Positions 24,753 to 34,261 are shown, numbered from the stretch's first letter. The stretch: DNA of 64,000 nucleotides from Sphingobium_A sp965228065 (GCA_965228065.1 OZ245788.1:3596001-3660000); one strand, 5' to 3'. Program-made: numbers and translations. The notes: generated from the sequence alone by a model not told the origin.

Positions 24753-25609
24753 AGGTTGCCGTCACCGGCGCGAGCGGTTTTGTCGGGTCGCATGTCCTGA
24801 ATGCACTCGTTGCATGCGAAGGTGTCGAGATTGTCGCAACGTCGCGATCTGCTCCTCCGGTCGAGCGCATGCCGTCAGGCGTGCGGCATGTCGCGCTCGA
24901 CCTGGCGGAGGTATCGGAAAGCACATATGAGACGCTCGGTTGTCCTGACGTCCTGATCCATCTGGCCTGGGCTGGGTTGCCGAATTATTTGTCTCTGCAC
25001 CATTTTGAGCGGGAATTGCCGATACAGTACCGGTTCCTGCGGACAATGGTCGAAAGTGGCCTGCCTTCGATGGTGATTTCGGGGACATGCTATGAATATG
25101 GGATGGTGCAGGGCGAGTTGGACGAAACCCTGCCAGGCGTGCCCAGCAACCCCTACGCATTCGCAAAAGCAGCGCTCTTCAGCCAGCTTCAGTTCCTGCG
25201 CACCGCCCATCCATTTGCACTGAGTTGGGCCCGGCTCTTCTACATGTTCGGAAAAGGCCAGGCTGCGGGTTCGATCTTCTCCCTTTTGACTGCTGCGGTT
25301 GAGCGCGGCGACGAGAGCTTCGCGATGTCGGGGGGAGAGCAGGTGCGAGACTATCTGCCGGTAGAACGGATCGCCGCAGCGATAGCGGAGCTTGCGTTGA
25401 ATCACCCCGATGCCGGCATCGTGAATATCTGTTCTGGCAAGCCGATTTCGGTACGCCGGCTCGTCGAGGGTTGGATCCAGGAGCATGGTTGGGCGATCAA
25501 GCCCGAATTGGGCGTCTATCCATACCCGTCGCACGAACCGATGTCGTTCTGGGGGGCGACGGAAAAAGCACGTTCCCTGGGACTTGGATCGATTATCGAG
25601 GTCGACTGA
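24749..25609 (+). CDS. NAD-dependent sugar 4-ketoreductase (SDR)
   Basis: This is a 286-aa extended short-chain dehydrogenase. It has an N-terminal GASGFVGSH NAD motif, SGTCYEYG and catalytic YAFAK in NPYAFAKAALF. It probably reduces the 4-keto group of the CDP-linked C-methyl-6-deoxyhexose as the last pathway step. The GTG start overlaps the methyltransferase stop (GTGA). An epimerase role is possible, but the gene order epimerase, methyltransferase, reductase mirrors NovW-NovU-NovS in noviose synthesis. Confidence 0.82.
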   Translation: MKVAVTGASGFVGSHVLNALVACEGVEIVATSRSAPPVERMPSGVRHVALDLAEVSESTYETLGCPDVLIHLAWAGLPNYLSLHHFERELPIQYRFLRTMVESGLPSMVISGTCYEYGMVQGELDETLPGVPSNPYAFAKAALFSQLQFLRTAHPFALSWARLFYMFGKGQAAGSIFSLLTAAVERGDESFAMSGGEQVRDYLPVERIAAAIAELALNHPDAGIVNICSGKPISVRRLVEGWIQEHGWAIKPELGVYPYPSHEPMSFWGATEKARSLGLGSIIEVD

Positions 25610-25642
25610 CCTGGCGGGATCGGTCATGTCTTCATTCAGCCG

Positions 25643-27154
25643 ATGAACGTAACTCGCAACATCGCCGCGAACGTCGCGGGCCGGGTCTGGGTGGCCCTGA
25701 TGAACTTCGCGTTCGTCCCATTCTACATCCACGCGCTCGGCATCGAAGCCTATGGACTGATCGGCTTTTTCGTATCGCTCATGGCGATCTTCCTTGTACT
25801 CGACATGGGGCTGAGCACGGCGATCAATCGCGAAATGGCTCGGCGCGAATCCGGCGCTGCTCAGATGGAGGCCCGCGATCTCGCCAGGACGCTGGAGCTG
25901 CTTTATTGGGCGCTGGGCGTCGGTATAGGGTTTGTCGTCGTCCTGCTTGCACCTGTTATCGCGCGCGACTGGTTGGCGCCGCAGGGATTGTCAGCCGATG
26001 AAACCGCAATTGCCGTCCGCCTGATGGGCATCATCATCATTTTTCGCTGGCCGGTTCCACTTTATTCCGGTGCGCTCATGGGTTTGGGGCGGCAGGTAAC
26101 TCTCAATCTCGTGACATCGATGTTCGCGACCGTGCAGGGCGCCGGTGCGGTCCTGGTCCTCTGGCTGCTGTCTCCAACCATATCCGGCTTTTTCATGTGG
26201 CAACTGGTTGCAGCGGTCGCGCAGGTATTGGCGTTGCGCTGGCTGATGTGGCGCTCTTTGGTGCTTCCAGGCCACCGCGCGCGGTTCTCGGGTGCGGCCT
26301 TGCGAGCAGTCATGCTCTTTTCGGCCGGGGTCATGGGCATCACGCTTCTTTCTGTGGTGCTGACTCAACTGGACAAGCTCGTTCTCAGTCGCCTGCTGCC
26401 ACTCGATGATTTCGGTTATTATGCGTTGGCAGGTACGATTGCGAACACGCTCAGCATCGGCGCGACGGCAATCTATGGCGCGGCCTTTCCCGCGTTTTCG
26501 CAGCTTGTGGCGGACGGGCGGGAACCAGACCTTCGGCGCCAATACCATCATATCGCGCAAATCCTTTCGGTCTTCGTGTTGCCCGCCGGTATTGCCATCG
26601 CGCTCTTCTCACCGGAATTGTTGAGCGCCTATCTTCGAGACGCGACGATCGTCGGTAAGACCCATATGTTGCTGAGCCTGCTTGTCGTGGGCAATATGCT
26701 CCTGGCGCTGATGGTGCTGCCGCTTGCGCTCCAGTTCGCTTACGGCTGGACGCGACTTTCATTGTACAAGAATATGATCGCCGTCCTCCTGTTCGTGCCC
26801 GCGCTCTGGTTCATGGTCGGCCATTACGGTCCCGTCGGTGCCGCACTGGTCTGGATCGCATTGACCGTCGGTTACGTATCGATCGAGGTTCCGGTCATGC
26901 ATCGGCGACTGCTGCCCGGAGCGCATTGGCGCTGGTACGCCGTCGACGTGGGTGTTCCCGCCGTCATATCGATCGTTATCCTGGCAAGTGCGCGATGGCT
27001 TCTGCCTATCGGATCTTCTGTCGTCACGATCGCGGTCATTGTGATCGCCACTGTCCTCAGTGCCGGCGCCTCGGCTATCGCGATGCCGGAGACACGTCGG
27101 CTGGCAATTGGAATGATGCGAAGGCTGCCGATCAGGTGGCAGACGGTTTCCTGA
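25643..27154 (+). CDS. EPS repeat-unit flippase (Wzx-like)
   Basis: This 503-aa MOP-superfamily membrane protein has about 12-14 hydrophobic segments. The start RNIAANVAGRVWVALMNFAFVPFY and the segment LGIEAYGLIGFFVSL are typical of polysaccharide flippases, as is LDMGLSTAINREMARR. It moves lipid-linked repeat units to the periplasmic side. Its last 23 bases overlap the end of the convergent methyltransferase gene. Confidence 0.88.
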   Translation: MNVTRNIAANVAGRVWVALMNFAFVPFYIHALGIEAYGLIGFFVSLMAIFLVLDMGLSTAINREMARRESGAAQMEARDLARTLELLYWALGVGIGFVVVLLAPVIARDWLAPQGLSADETAIAVRLMGIIIIFRWPVPLYSGALMGLGRQVTLNLVTSMFATVQGAGAVLVLWLLSPTISGFFMWQLVAAVAQVLALRWLMWRSLVLPGHRARFSGAALRAVMLFSAGVMGITLLSVVLTQLDKLVLSRLLPLDDFGYYALAGTIANTLSIGATAIYGAAFPAFSQLVADGREPDLRRQYHHIAQILSVFVLPAGIAIALFSPELLSAYLRDATIVGKTHMLLSLLVVGNMLLALMVLPLALQFAYGWTRLSLYKNMIAVLLFVPALWFMVGHYGPVGAALVWIALTVGYVSIEVPVMHRRLLPGAHWRWYAVDVGVPAVISIVILASARWLLPIGSSVVTIAVIVIATVLSAGASAIAMPETRRLAIGMMRRLPIRWQTVS

Positions 27155-28010
27155 GCAAGATCGTATATCCCGCGCCGGCAAAATCATCTTTCCGACGATG
27201 GCGCAATTTCAGAAATGCCTCTGCAAGACGCTTGTAGAACCAGCGTAGTCCTCGAATGGGAATATGGCGATGAACCGCATCGTGCCAACCATCTCGTTCG
27301 ATGATCTTGCCGAGCTTGTCCTCGGTGGTCTTGCTGACCAGCGCCAGTCCGTGGCGGCCGGCGATGTCTTCCACCATGCTGGCTGGCGGAAAATAAATGT
27401 GGCGCGGCGCGTCGAGGTGATACCAGTCCTTACCCATCACCCGCATCTGAGCGCTTTCCGGGTTCGGTGCGGCGACCAGGAGGACTCCACCCGGCGCCAG
27501 TTTTTCCGCGGCGCGATCGATCACTTCCCACGGCCGCGGCAAATGTTCGATGCTGTGCCACAATGCGATCACATCGAATTGTCCGTCGAGGCGCGGCAAA
27601 GCTTCGGCCGGGTCCTGCGTGCAGGTGGCGGAGATGCCGATGCTCCGAAGCAGGTCGACACAGCCGGCATCCTGTTCCAGGACCGAGACATCATACCCGG
27701 CGAGATAGGCGTTATAGGAAACCAAGCCGATCCACGGGCCGATTTCCAGGAAACGCCCGGATTTCACGATTTCCCGGACAGGGGCGAGCCGGTGGCGCTC
27801 CGCGTGCGCCATCGCGGCCAGTTCGGCCTCGTTCACAGGTATGCGCTGATATCCGCCCTGATAATAATCGCCCAGATTTTCAGGGATTTCACCAATGAAT
27901 ACCAATCCGCACGGGCCGCGATAATAATCGAATGAACCGGGCTTTTCACGATTCCGATCGTGGGCTTGAAACAGGAATTCTGCATCCTGATGGCAGTGCG
28001 GGCATTGCAT
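27132..28010 (-). CDS. SAM-dependent methyltransferase with N-terminal zinc finger
   Basis: This 292-aa class I methyltransferase has an N-terminal metal-binding motif CPHC and a downstream GPCGLVF, then the SAM motif GRFLEIGPWIGLVSYNAYLAG, the acidic end of strand 2 VLEQD, and DVIALWHSIEHLPRPW. This arrangement is common among EPS-locus O-methyltransferases of the Methyltransf_23 type. It overlaps the flippase gene tail-to-tail. The substrate is probably an EPS sugar; the site is unknown. Confidence 0.82.
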   Translation of the reverse strand: MQCPHCHQDAEFLFQAHDRNREKPGSFDYYRGPCGLVFIGEIPENLGDYYQGGYQRIPVNEAELAAMAHAERHRLAPVREIVKSGRFLEIGPWIGLVSYNAYLAGYDVSVLEQDAGCVDLLRSIGISATCTQDPAEALPRLDGQFDVIALWHSIEHLPRPWEVIDRAAEKLAPGGVLLVAAPNPESAQMRVMGKDWYHLDAPRHIYFPPASMVEDIAGRHGLALVSKTTEDKLGKIIERDGWHDAVHRHIPIRGLRWFYKRLAEAFLKLRHRRKDDFAGAGYTILLRKPSAT

Positions 28011-28109
28011 CTCGTCCGCTTATAGATGCGTTCGGTGCTTGAAAAGCGCAAAGCCGAGAGAGAAGGGGGCGTGGTGGCTCCTGGTGGAACTTTGGAATTG
28101 GGGAAGAGA

Positions 28110-28952
28110 ATGAGTGCGACGGCGTCGACGATAGCGGTTGTCCACATCGTGTTGCGCGAATTCGGGCTCGAACCATTCCGATCGTTCATACGATCCTATC
28201 GTGCGCACCCCCCCGGTATCGCCCATGATCTGATCCTGGCGTTCAAGGGTTTTTCGGGCGAAACGGATTTGGAACCCTATCGGCGCGAGTTGGATGGTAT
28301 AGCGTATCTGCATTATCAACCGAAAGAAGGTGGGTTCGACCTCGGCACCTATTTTCAGGCCGCGCGCGATTTCGATCACACCTATTTCTGCTTTCTGAAT
28401 TCCCGCAGCATCCTGCTGGCCGATGACTGGCTGGCGAAATTTCACCGTGGTGCATCCCGCGAAGATGTCGGCATTGTCGGCGCCACCGGTTCGTATCAAA
28501 GTCTATCGACTGACGCACTTGGCGCGGATCGGAAGCCCGCGTTCAGCGAATCCTGGTTGCGTGGCGTGGCTCGTCGCCTGTTGATCAATTACCTGTGGCT
28601 GCTGGTGCTTTATCCATCCTTCCCAAATGCGCATGTCCGCACCAACGCCTTCATGATGAAGCGTGATTTGCTGTTGGAGATTGCGAGAGGAAAGCTGGTT
28701 TCCCGACGGGACACGTCATGCCTCGAAAGCGGACGCCGAAGCATTTCCCGGCAATTGCTGGAAAAAGGCCTCAGGGTTCTGCTCGTGGATAGCCAAGGGA
28801 ACTGTCACCCGCCGGCGGATTGGAGGAATCTCCGCCTGTTCTGGCAGCAGGGGCAGGAAGATCTGATTGTTGGCGACAATCAGACGGCAGCCTATTCGAC
28901 GGAGAGCAAACCCGGGCGTGCGGCACGGGCGCTCAGGGCCTGGGGCGGCTGA
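28110..28952 (+). CDS. Putative atypical glycosyltransferase
   Basis: I do not recognise the family with certainty. The protein is 280 aa from ATG 28110, which has GGGGAAGAG just upstream; an in-frame start at 28026 lacks one. The N-terminal half resembles a GT-A core (IAVVHIVLREFGLEPFRSFI, then FDLGTYFQAARDFDHTYFCFLNSRSIL). Where many GT-A enzymes show DxD it has NSRS. VRTNAFMMKRDLLLEIA in the second half resembles an acceptor segment. No signal peptide or clear membrane helix is evident. Its place among EPS genes supports a sugar-transfer role. Confidence 0.6.
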   Translation: MSATASTIAVVHIVLREFGLEPFRSFIRSYRAHPPGIAHDLILAFKGFSGETDLEPYRRELDGIAYLHYQPKEGGFDLGTYFQAARDFDHTYFCFLNSRSILLADDWLAKFHRGASREDVGIVGATGSYQSLSTDALGADRKPAFSESWLRGVARRLLINYLWLLVLYPSFPNAHVRTNAFMMKRDLLLEIARGKLVSRRDTSCLESGRRSISRQLLEKGLRVLLVDSQGNCHPPADWRNLRLFWQQGQEDLIVGDNQTAAYSTESKPGRAARALRAWGG

Positions 28953-28954
28953 GG

Positions 28955-29968
28955 TTACCGAGCACCATTCATCAGAATCCGTATGGAAACGACGATCTTG
29001 CGGATCAGTGGATAGACGCGGGTAGCGACGGGATTCGAGCCAAGCCAAACGCCCTTGTCGGCGCCGTTCGACAACTGGCCGTAAAGCTGTTTGAGTTGAG
29101 TGAACCGCTCCAAATTATCGCCTTTCAGAACACGGCGGATAATAGCTGCGTCATAGAGCAGGGCTTCGCGCGCGATCAGGCACGAGATGGCGGCGCGACC
29201 CCGTCCTCCATCCGCGAACACCCAATGCTCCATGCGCAGACTTTCGATGAAGCGCGACAGCGCCTCGATATGCGCGTTGATCCTGTGGGCGGACATGCCG
29301 CCCGACGTACTGCCGCGATGCAGCCTGTATGCGAATTGCGGCACTGGCGCGCATGCCTTGTAGCCGAGCGTGGCCAGGCGGGTGAAGAGCAGGTGATCGG
29401 CAAACAGGAGAAGGGGCAGGTCGGGAATTCCGCCGACGCGGACATAGTGCTCGGATCGGAAGACATAGCCCGTCCCGAAGGAATCCCGGATGCCCCAGCA
29501 TAGCGCCGCGGCCAGCCCTTCCGCCGTTTCGGATTCGGGAATAGGGCGACATGGCCGGATCGTCGCGCCATCCTTGTCGATCAGATCGAAGCCGGTCTGG
29601 TAAAGAGACGCATCCGGCTCGCGTGCGATCAGCCCGTCGATTTCGCGCAGGAAGTTCGGGAGATATAGGTCGTCATGCCCGATGAATGTCACGAATCCGG
29701 CGCCCACCGCGCCGCTGTGAAGCAACTCATATCCGCGCCGCCAATTCTCCTCGATGGACAGCGGCCGGTCGGACGGCATCAGCGTGATGCGGTCGTCGCG
29801 ATAGGATTGGACGGTCGCGACGGTGTCGTCGCTGCTGGCATTCTCCAGAACGATCAGGCGCCAGTTCGGCAAGGTCTGGGCGACGATGCTGTCGATGGCG
29901 GTTCGAAGATAGGAACCGCCATTTCGTACCGGCAGGAAGATGACGTAATCGGCGTCAGCCACGACCAT
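28955..29968 (-). CDS. Family 2 glycosyltransferase
   Basis: This 337-aa inverting GT-A enzyme starts VIFLPVRNGGSYLRTAIDSI and has LIVLENASSDDTVATVQ and the metal-binding motif FIGHDDLYLPNFL. The C-terminal portion is helical and basic (LIRKIVVSIRILMNG), perhaps membrane-associated. Its start overlaps the rfbB stop by 14 bases, making it the last gene of the minus-strand rhamnose operon. It ends 2 bases from the convergent gene at 28952. Confidence 0.9.
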   Translation of the reverse strand: MVVADADYVIFLPVRNGGSYLRTAIDSIVAQTLPNWRLIVLENASSDDTVATVQSYRDDRITLMPSDRPLSIEENWRRGYELLHSGAVGAGFVTFIGHDDLYLPNFLREIDGLIAREPDASLYQTGFDLIDKDGATIRPCRPIPESETAEGLAAALCWGIRDSFGTGYVFRSEHYVRVGGIPDLPLLLFADHLLFTRLATLGYKACAPVPQFAYRLHRGSTSGGMSAHRINAHIEALSRFIESLRMEHWVFADGGRGRAAISCLIAREALLYDAAIIRRVLKGDNLERFTQLKQLYGQLSNGADKGVWLGSNPVATRVYPLIRKIVVSIRILMNGAR

Positions 29969-31022
29969 TCCGTTCGGTCAGCACCGACCACCAGTCCTCA
30001 TTGTCGAGATACCAGCCCAATGTCTCGCGCAGCCCCTGATCGAATGTGCGCGAAGGCGCATAACCGAGTTCGCCCCGCGCCTTGGTTTCGTCAATGGCAT
30101 AACGACGATCGTGGCCGGCGCGATCCTTGACGTAGGACTTCAGCGTGGCGCTGGGTTGCCCGTGCGCGGCGGGCGCGGCGGGAAAACGAGTGGCCAGCGA
30201 AGGATCCGCGGCGAAAGCGTCGTCCAGGATCCTGCAGAGCGTTTCGACCACGGTGATGTTGGGCAATTCCGCACCGCCGCCGATATTGTAGGTTTCGCCC
30301 GGACGGCCATGGGCGATGACACGCTCGATCCCCCGGCAATGATCCTCGACATGCAGCCAGTCGCGGATCTGCATACCGTCACCATAGATGGGCAGTGGCC
30401 GGCCATGGAGCGCGTTGATCAGGAAAAGCGGGATCAGCTTTTCGGGGAATTGATAAGGGCCGTAATTGTTCGAGCAATTGCTCGTCGTCACGCTCAATCC
30501 ATAAGTGTGGTGATAGGCGCGCACGAGATGGTCCGATGCGGCTTTCGACGCGGAATAAGGCGAGTTGGGCGCATAGGGTGTGGTTTCGCTGAAGGCCGCG
30601 TCGTCGGGCCCCAGCGTACCATAGACCTCGTCCGTCGAAACGTGGTGGAAGCGATGCGGGCCGGTGAAACCGGGATCGAGCCAGACGCTGCGCGCCGCCT
30701 TCAAAAGGCCGTGCGTGCCGACGATATTGGTCTCGATGAAGGCGTCCGGTCCCGAGATCGAACGATCGACATGGCTCTCCGCCGCGAAATTGACGATGGT
30801 CGATATCCCGTGTTCGCGAAGCAGAGATTCAACCAGGGCCTGATCGCCGATGTCGCCATGCACGAAGCGGACGCGGTGCAGACCCGCTATATTCTCCGCG
30901 TTGCCGGCATAGGTCAGCGCATCGAGTACGATGATGTCGTCATCGGGGTGATGTTCCGTCCAGTAACGGGTGAAGTTCGAGCCGATGAAGCCGGCGCCGC
31001 CGGTGACGAGAAGGCAGGTCAA
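29955..31022 (-). CDS. rfbB: dTDP-glucose 4,6-dehydratase
   Basis: This is a 355-aa extended SDR making dTDP-4-keto-6-deoxyglucose. It has VTGGAGFIGSNFTRYW near the start, STDEVYGTLG, catalytic YSASKAASDHLV, and NCSNNYGPYQFPEKLIPL, all standard RfbB motifs. The best start is TTG 31022: GGAGA lies 7 bases upstream and the codon forms a TTGA overlap with the rfbD stop. No ATG fits without adding a long unrelated tail. Confidence 0.95.
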   Translation of the reverse strand: MTCLLVTGGAGFIGSNFTRYWTEHHPDDDIIVLDALTYAGNAENIAGLHRVRFVHGDIGDQALVESLLREHGISTIVNFAAESHVDRSISGPDAFIETNIVGTHGLLKAARSVWLDPGFTGPHRFHHVSTDEVYGTLGPDDAAFSETTPYAPNSPYSASKAASDHLVRAYHHTYGLSVTTSNCSNNYGPYQFPEKLIPLFLINALHGRPLPIYGDGMQIRDWLHVEDHCRGIERVIAHGRPGETYNIGGGAELPNITVVETLCRILDDAFAADPSLATRFPAAPAAHGQPSATLKSYVKDRAGHDRRYAIDETKARGELGYAPSRTFDQGLRETLGWYLDNEDWWSVLTERNGRG

Positions 31023-31882
31023 GACAATGTCTCCGTCTTCAATGTGTCGTACAGTGCGGAACGCCAGTGTCGCGGCGGATGAGACAGGAGCGGCCATGTC
31101 CGACTTTTGTCGAGAACGCTATAGGCCGGCCGGCGCGCGGGTGTCGGGTAATCGACGGTCGCAATGGGCTCGATCGGAATGGCTTGGGTCAGGCGCCCGG
31201 TCTCGACGCCGATGTCCTGGATCGCGACCGCGAAATCATACCAGCTTGCAACGCCTGCGTCGGTGATATGATGGATGCCGCGCGCGTCGACAGCGAGCAG
31301 ATCCCATATGGCTGCGGCCAGGGTCGAGGTGTTCGTCGGCGTTCCGACTTGATCCGAAACGACGCGCAGGGCCGGGCGCTCTGCCATCAGCCGCAGCATG
31401 GTTGTCACGAAGTTGCTTCCTTCGGCGTCGTAGAGCCACGCCGTCCGCACGATGATCGCGTCTGGAAGCTCCGCGTGAACCCTTGCTTCGCCCTGTGCTT
31501 TCGATCGGCCATAAACGCCGAGTGGAGCAAGCGGGGCATCGACAGGGTAGGGGCTGGATGCCCGGCCATCGAACACGAAATCGGTGGAGACGTGGACGAG
31601 CCGTGCACCGTGCGCCGCGGCCGCGGCGGCAAGGTTCGCAGGGCCGTCGGCATTGAGCGCGAAGGCAGCGTCTTCTTCGGTTTCGGCGCGATCGACCGCA
31701 GTATAGGCACTCGCATTGATGATCACGTCCGGCCTTGCGCGGGCGATGGCATCATCAACCGAACGGGTATCGGCGACATCCATCTGGTCGCGACCGAGCG
31801 CGGTCAGCACCATGTGCGAAGGCGCATATCGCGAAAGCGCGCGTGCCAGTTGACCGCTGCGTCCGGCGATCAGGACTTTCAC
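31019..31882 (-). CDS. rfbD: dTDP-4-dehydrorhamnose reductase
   Basis: This is a 287-aa NADPH-dependent reductase giving dTDP-L-rhamnose. It has VLIAGRSGQLARAL at the N-terminus, INASAYTAVDRAETEED, HVSTDFVFDG and catalytic YGRSKAQGE. GTG 31882 overlaps the rfbC stop (GTGA). It works directly after RfbC in the pathway. Confidence 0.95.
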   Translation of the reverse strand: MKVLIAGRSGQLARALSRYAPSHMVLTALGRDQMDVADTRSVDDAIARARPDVIINASAYTAVDRAETEEDAAFALNADGPANLAAAAAAHGARLVHVSTDFVFDGRASSPYPVDAPLAPLGVYGRSKAQGEARVHAELPDAIIVRTAWLYDAEGSNFVTTMLRLMAERPALRVVSDQVGTPTNTSTLAAAIWDLLAVDARGIHHITDAGVASWYDFAVAIQDIGVETGRLTQAIPIEPIATVDYPTPARRPAYSVLDKSRTWPLLSHPPRHWRSALYDTLKTETLS

Positions 31883-32424
31883 GAATAACCCTTTGCATCC
31901 GCCAGCAACGGCGCCGCGGCGTCCTTTGCGGAAACGAGCGGCTGCATGCCATCCAGTGGCCAGTCGATCGCGATGTCCGGATCGTCCCATCGCACCGCAT
32001 GCTCGTTTGCCGGCGCATAGGGCGCGGTGCATTTGTAGAGGAAGTCCGTGTCATCGGCGAGCGTCAGGAAGCCATGGGCGAAGCCCGGAGGCACCCAGAG
32101 CATACGCTTGTTTTCGGCGCTGAGCTCGTAGCCGACCCATTGGCCGAACTGCGGCGAGGTGCGGCGCATATCCACCGCGACATCGAATACCGCACCGCCG
32201 ACCACGCGCACGAGTTTCCCCTGCGCATCGGGATTTTGATAGTGCAGCCCGCGCAGCACGCCGCGGGCCGAGCGACTGTGATTGTCCTGGACGAAATCGA
32301 TATCGAGACCGTTCGCGCGGAACGCAGCGGCGTTCCAGCTTTCGAGGAAGAAGCCGCGCGCGTCGCCATGCACGCTTGGCTCGATCAGCTTCACGTCCGG
32401 CAGGGAGGTGTCATGCACGATCAT
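31879..32424 (-). CDS. rfbC: dTDP-4-dehydrorhamnose 3,5-epimerase
   Basis: This is a canonical 181-aa RmlC cupin. The catalytic His is in GVLRGLHYQNP and the proton-donor Tyr in LYKCTAPYAP; the end is typical (DPDIAIDWPL). The ATG overlaps the rfbA stop (ATGA). The presence of this canonical enzyme makes the second RmlC-like protein at 22960-23526 more likely to serve the CDP-sugar route. Confidence 0.96.
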   Translation of the reverse strand: MIVHDTSLPDVKLIEPSVHGDARGFFLESWNAAAFRANGLDIDFVQDNHSRSARGVLRGLHYQNPDAQGKLVRVVGGAVFDVAVDMRRTSPQFGQWVGYELSAENKRMLWVPPGFAHGFLTLADDTDFLYKCTAPYAPANEHAVRWDDPDIAIDWPLDGMQPLVSAKDAAAPLLADAKGYS

Positions 32425-33302
32425 CAGTTGCGGCCCTGCGCGAGCTGATCGAGCAGATACTGGCCATAACCACTCTTCTCGAGTGGGCGCGCAAGGGCTT
32501 CAAGCGCATTGTCGTCGATATAGCCCTGTCGCCAGGCGATCTCTTCCGGGCATGCGATCTTGAGATTCTGCCGCTCCTCCACGATCCGCACGAACGTCGC
32601 CGCATCGAGCAGCGAAGCGTGCGTGCCGGTGTCCAGCCAGGCATAGCCACGGCCGAGCAACTCGACGGAGAGCTTGCCTGCGTCGAGATAGAGACGGTTG
32701 AGGTCGGTGATCTCCAGCTCGCCGCGGTGCGACGGCTTCACCTCGCGCGCCAGCCGGACGGCATCTCCGTCGTAGAAATACAGGCCGGTTACCGCATAGT
32801 TGGAAGCCGGATCTGCCGGCTTCTCCTCTATCGATTGCGCCTTGCCCGATGCATCGAAGCCGACGACGCCATAGGCCGTGGGATTGGCGACATAATAGCC
32901 GAACACCGTCGCGCCCTGTTCGCGCGTGCCGGCTGCCCGCATCAGATCGGGCAGGCCGTGTCCGAAGAAGATATTGTCGCCCAGGATCAGCGTGGACGGC
33001 TGATCGCCAACGAAGTCCGCGCCGATATGATAGGCCTGCGCCAGGCCTTCCGGTCTTGGCTGAGCGGCATAGTGCAGATCGAGGCCCCAGCGGCTGCCAT
33101 CGCCCAGCAGATTGCGGAACTGATCCTGATCCTGCGGTGTGGTGATGATCATGATCTCTCGGATGCCCGCCAGCATGAGCGTGGTCAGCGGATAATAGAT
33201 CATCGGCTTGTCGTAGATCGGCATCAACTGCTTGGAGACCGACAAGGTCAGCGGATGCAAACGCGTGCCGGATCCGCCGGCCAGAATGATCCCCTTACGC
33301 AT
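32424..33302 (-). CDS. rfbA: Glucose-1-phosphate thymidylyltransferase
   Basis: This 292-aa RmlA makes dTDP-glucose. The N-terminal KGIILAGGSGTRLHPLTLSV has the GGSGTR loop; KQLMPIYDKPMIYYPL and LILGDNIFFGHG are diagnostic. The start at 33302 begins the motif immediately. It lies 17 bases after the rmd stop. Confidence 0.97.
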   Translation of the reverse strand: MRKGIILAGGSGTRLHPLTLSVSKQLMPIYDKPMIYYPLTTLMLAGIREIMIITTPQDQDQFRNLLGDGSRWGLDLHYAAQPRPEGLAQAYHIGADFVGDQPSTLILGDNIFFGHGLPDLMRAAGTREQGATVFGYYVANPTAYGVVGFDASGKAQSIEEKPADPASNYAVTGLYFYDGDAVRLAREVKPSHRGELEITDLNRLYLDAGKLSVELLGRGYAWLDTGTHASLLDAATFVRIVEERQNLKIACPEEIAWRQGYIDDNALEALARPLEKSGYGQYLLDQLAQGRN

Positions 33303-33319
33303 ACTCAGACTCCCATCAT

Positions 33320-34261
33320 CTAGACCGCCTCGGCGACCAGTTGTGCGGCGCTTTGTTCGAACGTGATTTCCGGCTGCCATCCAGTTGCTGTCTTGAGCCG
33401 GGCGAAGCTTCCGATCAGGCGATCGGCATCATCCGCCGATTGCGCCGCCCCCTGAAAAACGATGGGGTTGGTGCGTCCGGCCGCGTCGGCGATCGCACGC
33501 GCGACTGATGCGATCGAGCGTGCCTTGCCGCTGCATATGTTAAAGATACGTTCGCCCGCATCGTCCATTTCGATGAGTTGCAGATACGCGCGCGATATGT
33601 CGCGAACGTCCACAAAATCTCGCACGCTGTTCTTGCCGGTCATCACGATCGGTTCGTCCGGCGCGAGCATTCGGATGCGTGCAAGCAGGGCCGGAATCAT
33701 CAACTCGCCCCGCATGCCTGGCCCGATATGATTGAAGGGGCGACCGACCCGTGCGTCGAGATGCGCAGTGTCGAGCACCGCGTCTTCGCAGCGCAGTTTC
33801 GCCAGGCCGTAAAGACCGGCGGGCGCGGTCGCGCTGGTCTCCGTCTTGGTTTCCGGACCTGGCGCATAGACATGACACGAGCTTGCGAGAAGAAAGCGCC
33901 CGCCGGACAAGACGCTGGTCAGGCGATGTTGCGCATCGAGCGCTTCCGCGACCGTTTCAGGGCCGACATAGCGGGCGGGAATGCTTTGTGCGGCAAGATG
34001 GATCACGCCCCACCAGTCGCCGGCAAGCCGCGCGACATCCGATCGGTCGTGAAGATCGGCCGCGATCCAGGCGATATCCCGTGCAAGGCCATCGGGGCGG
34101 GCGCTCCGGCCGGTGGCGGTCACCGCAAATCCACGCGCGCTGGCCTGATCGATCAGGTGGCGACCGACAAAACCGGCCCCCCCCGTGATCAGAAGGGTGC
34201 GATCCCCCGCCAATGGGTCAACCGGCTTCGAGTTCGTCGAGCGCCTGCAGCCGCTTGGCAC
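33320..34261 (-). CDS. rmd: GDP-4-keto-6-deoxymannose reductase (Rmd-like SDR)
   Basis: This extended SDR has ITGGAGFVGRHLID, LASSCHVYAPG and catalytic YGLAK, and is similar to GDP-6-deoxy-D-lyxo-4-hexulose reductase, which yields GDP-D-rhamnose. The partner gmd lies directly upstream and no GDP-fucose synthase is present. The start is unclear: GTG 34261 overlaps gmd by 44 bases, while TTG 34213 begins 4 bases after the gmd stop and gives 297 aa. The product, GDP-D-rhamnose versus another 6-deoxyhexose, is inferred. Confidence 0.82.
   Translation of the reverse strand: MPSGCRRSTNSKPVDPLAGDRTLLITGGAGFVGRHLIDQASARGFAVTATGRSARPDGLARDIAWIAADLHDRSDVARLAGDWWGVIHLAAQSIPARYVGPETVAEALDAQHRLTSVLSGGRFLLASSCHVYAPGPETKTETSATAPAGLYGLAKLRCEDAVLDTAHLDARVGRPFNHIGPGMRGELMIPALLARIRMLAPDEPIVMTGKNSVRDFVDVRDISRAYLQLIEMDDAGERIFNICSGKARSIASVARAIADAAGRTNPIVFQGAAQSADDADRLIGSFARLKTATGWQPEITFEQSAAQLVAEAV

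Noticed and set aside
33320..34261. GDP-L-fucose synthase instead of Rmd
   Set aside because: The protein matches RMD-like reductases better and lacks the longer epimerase/reductase pattern; the assignment is still by similarity only.
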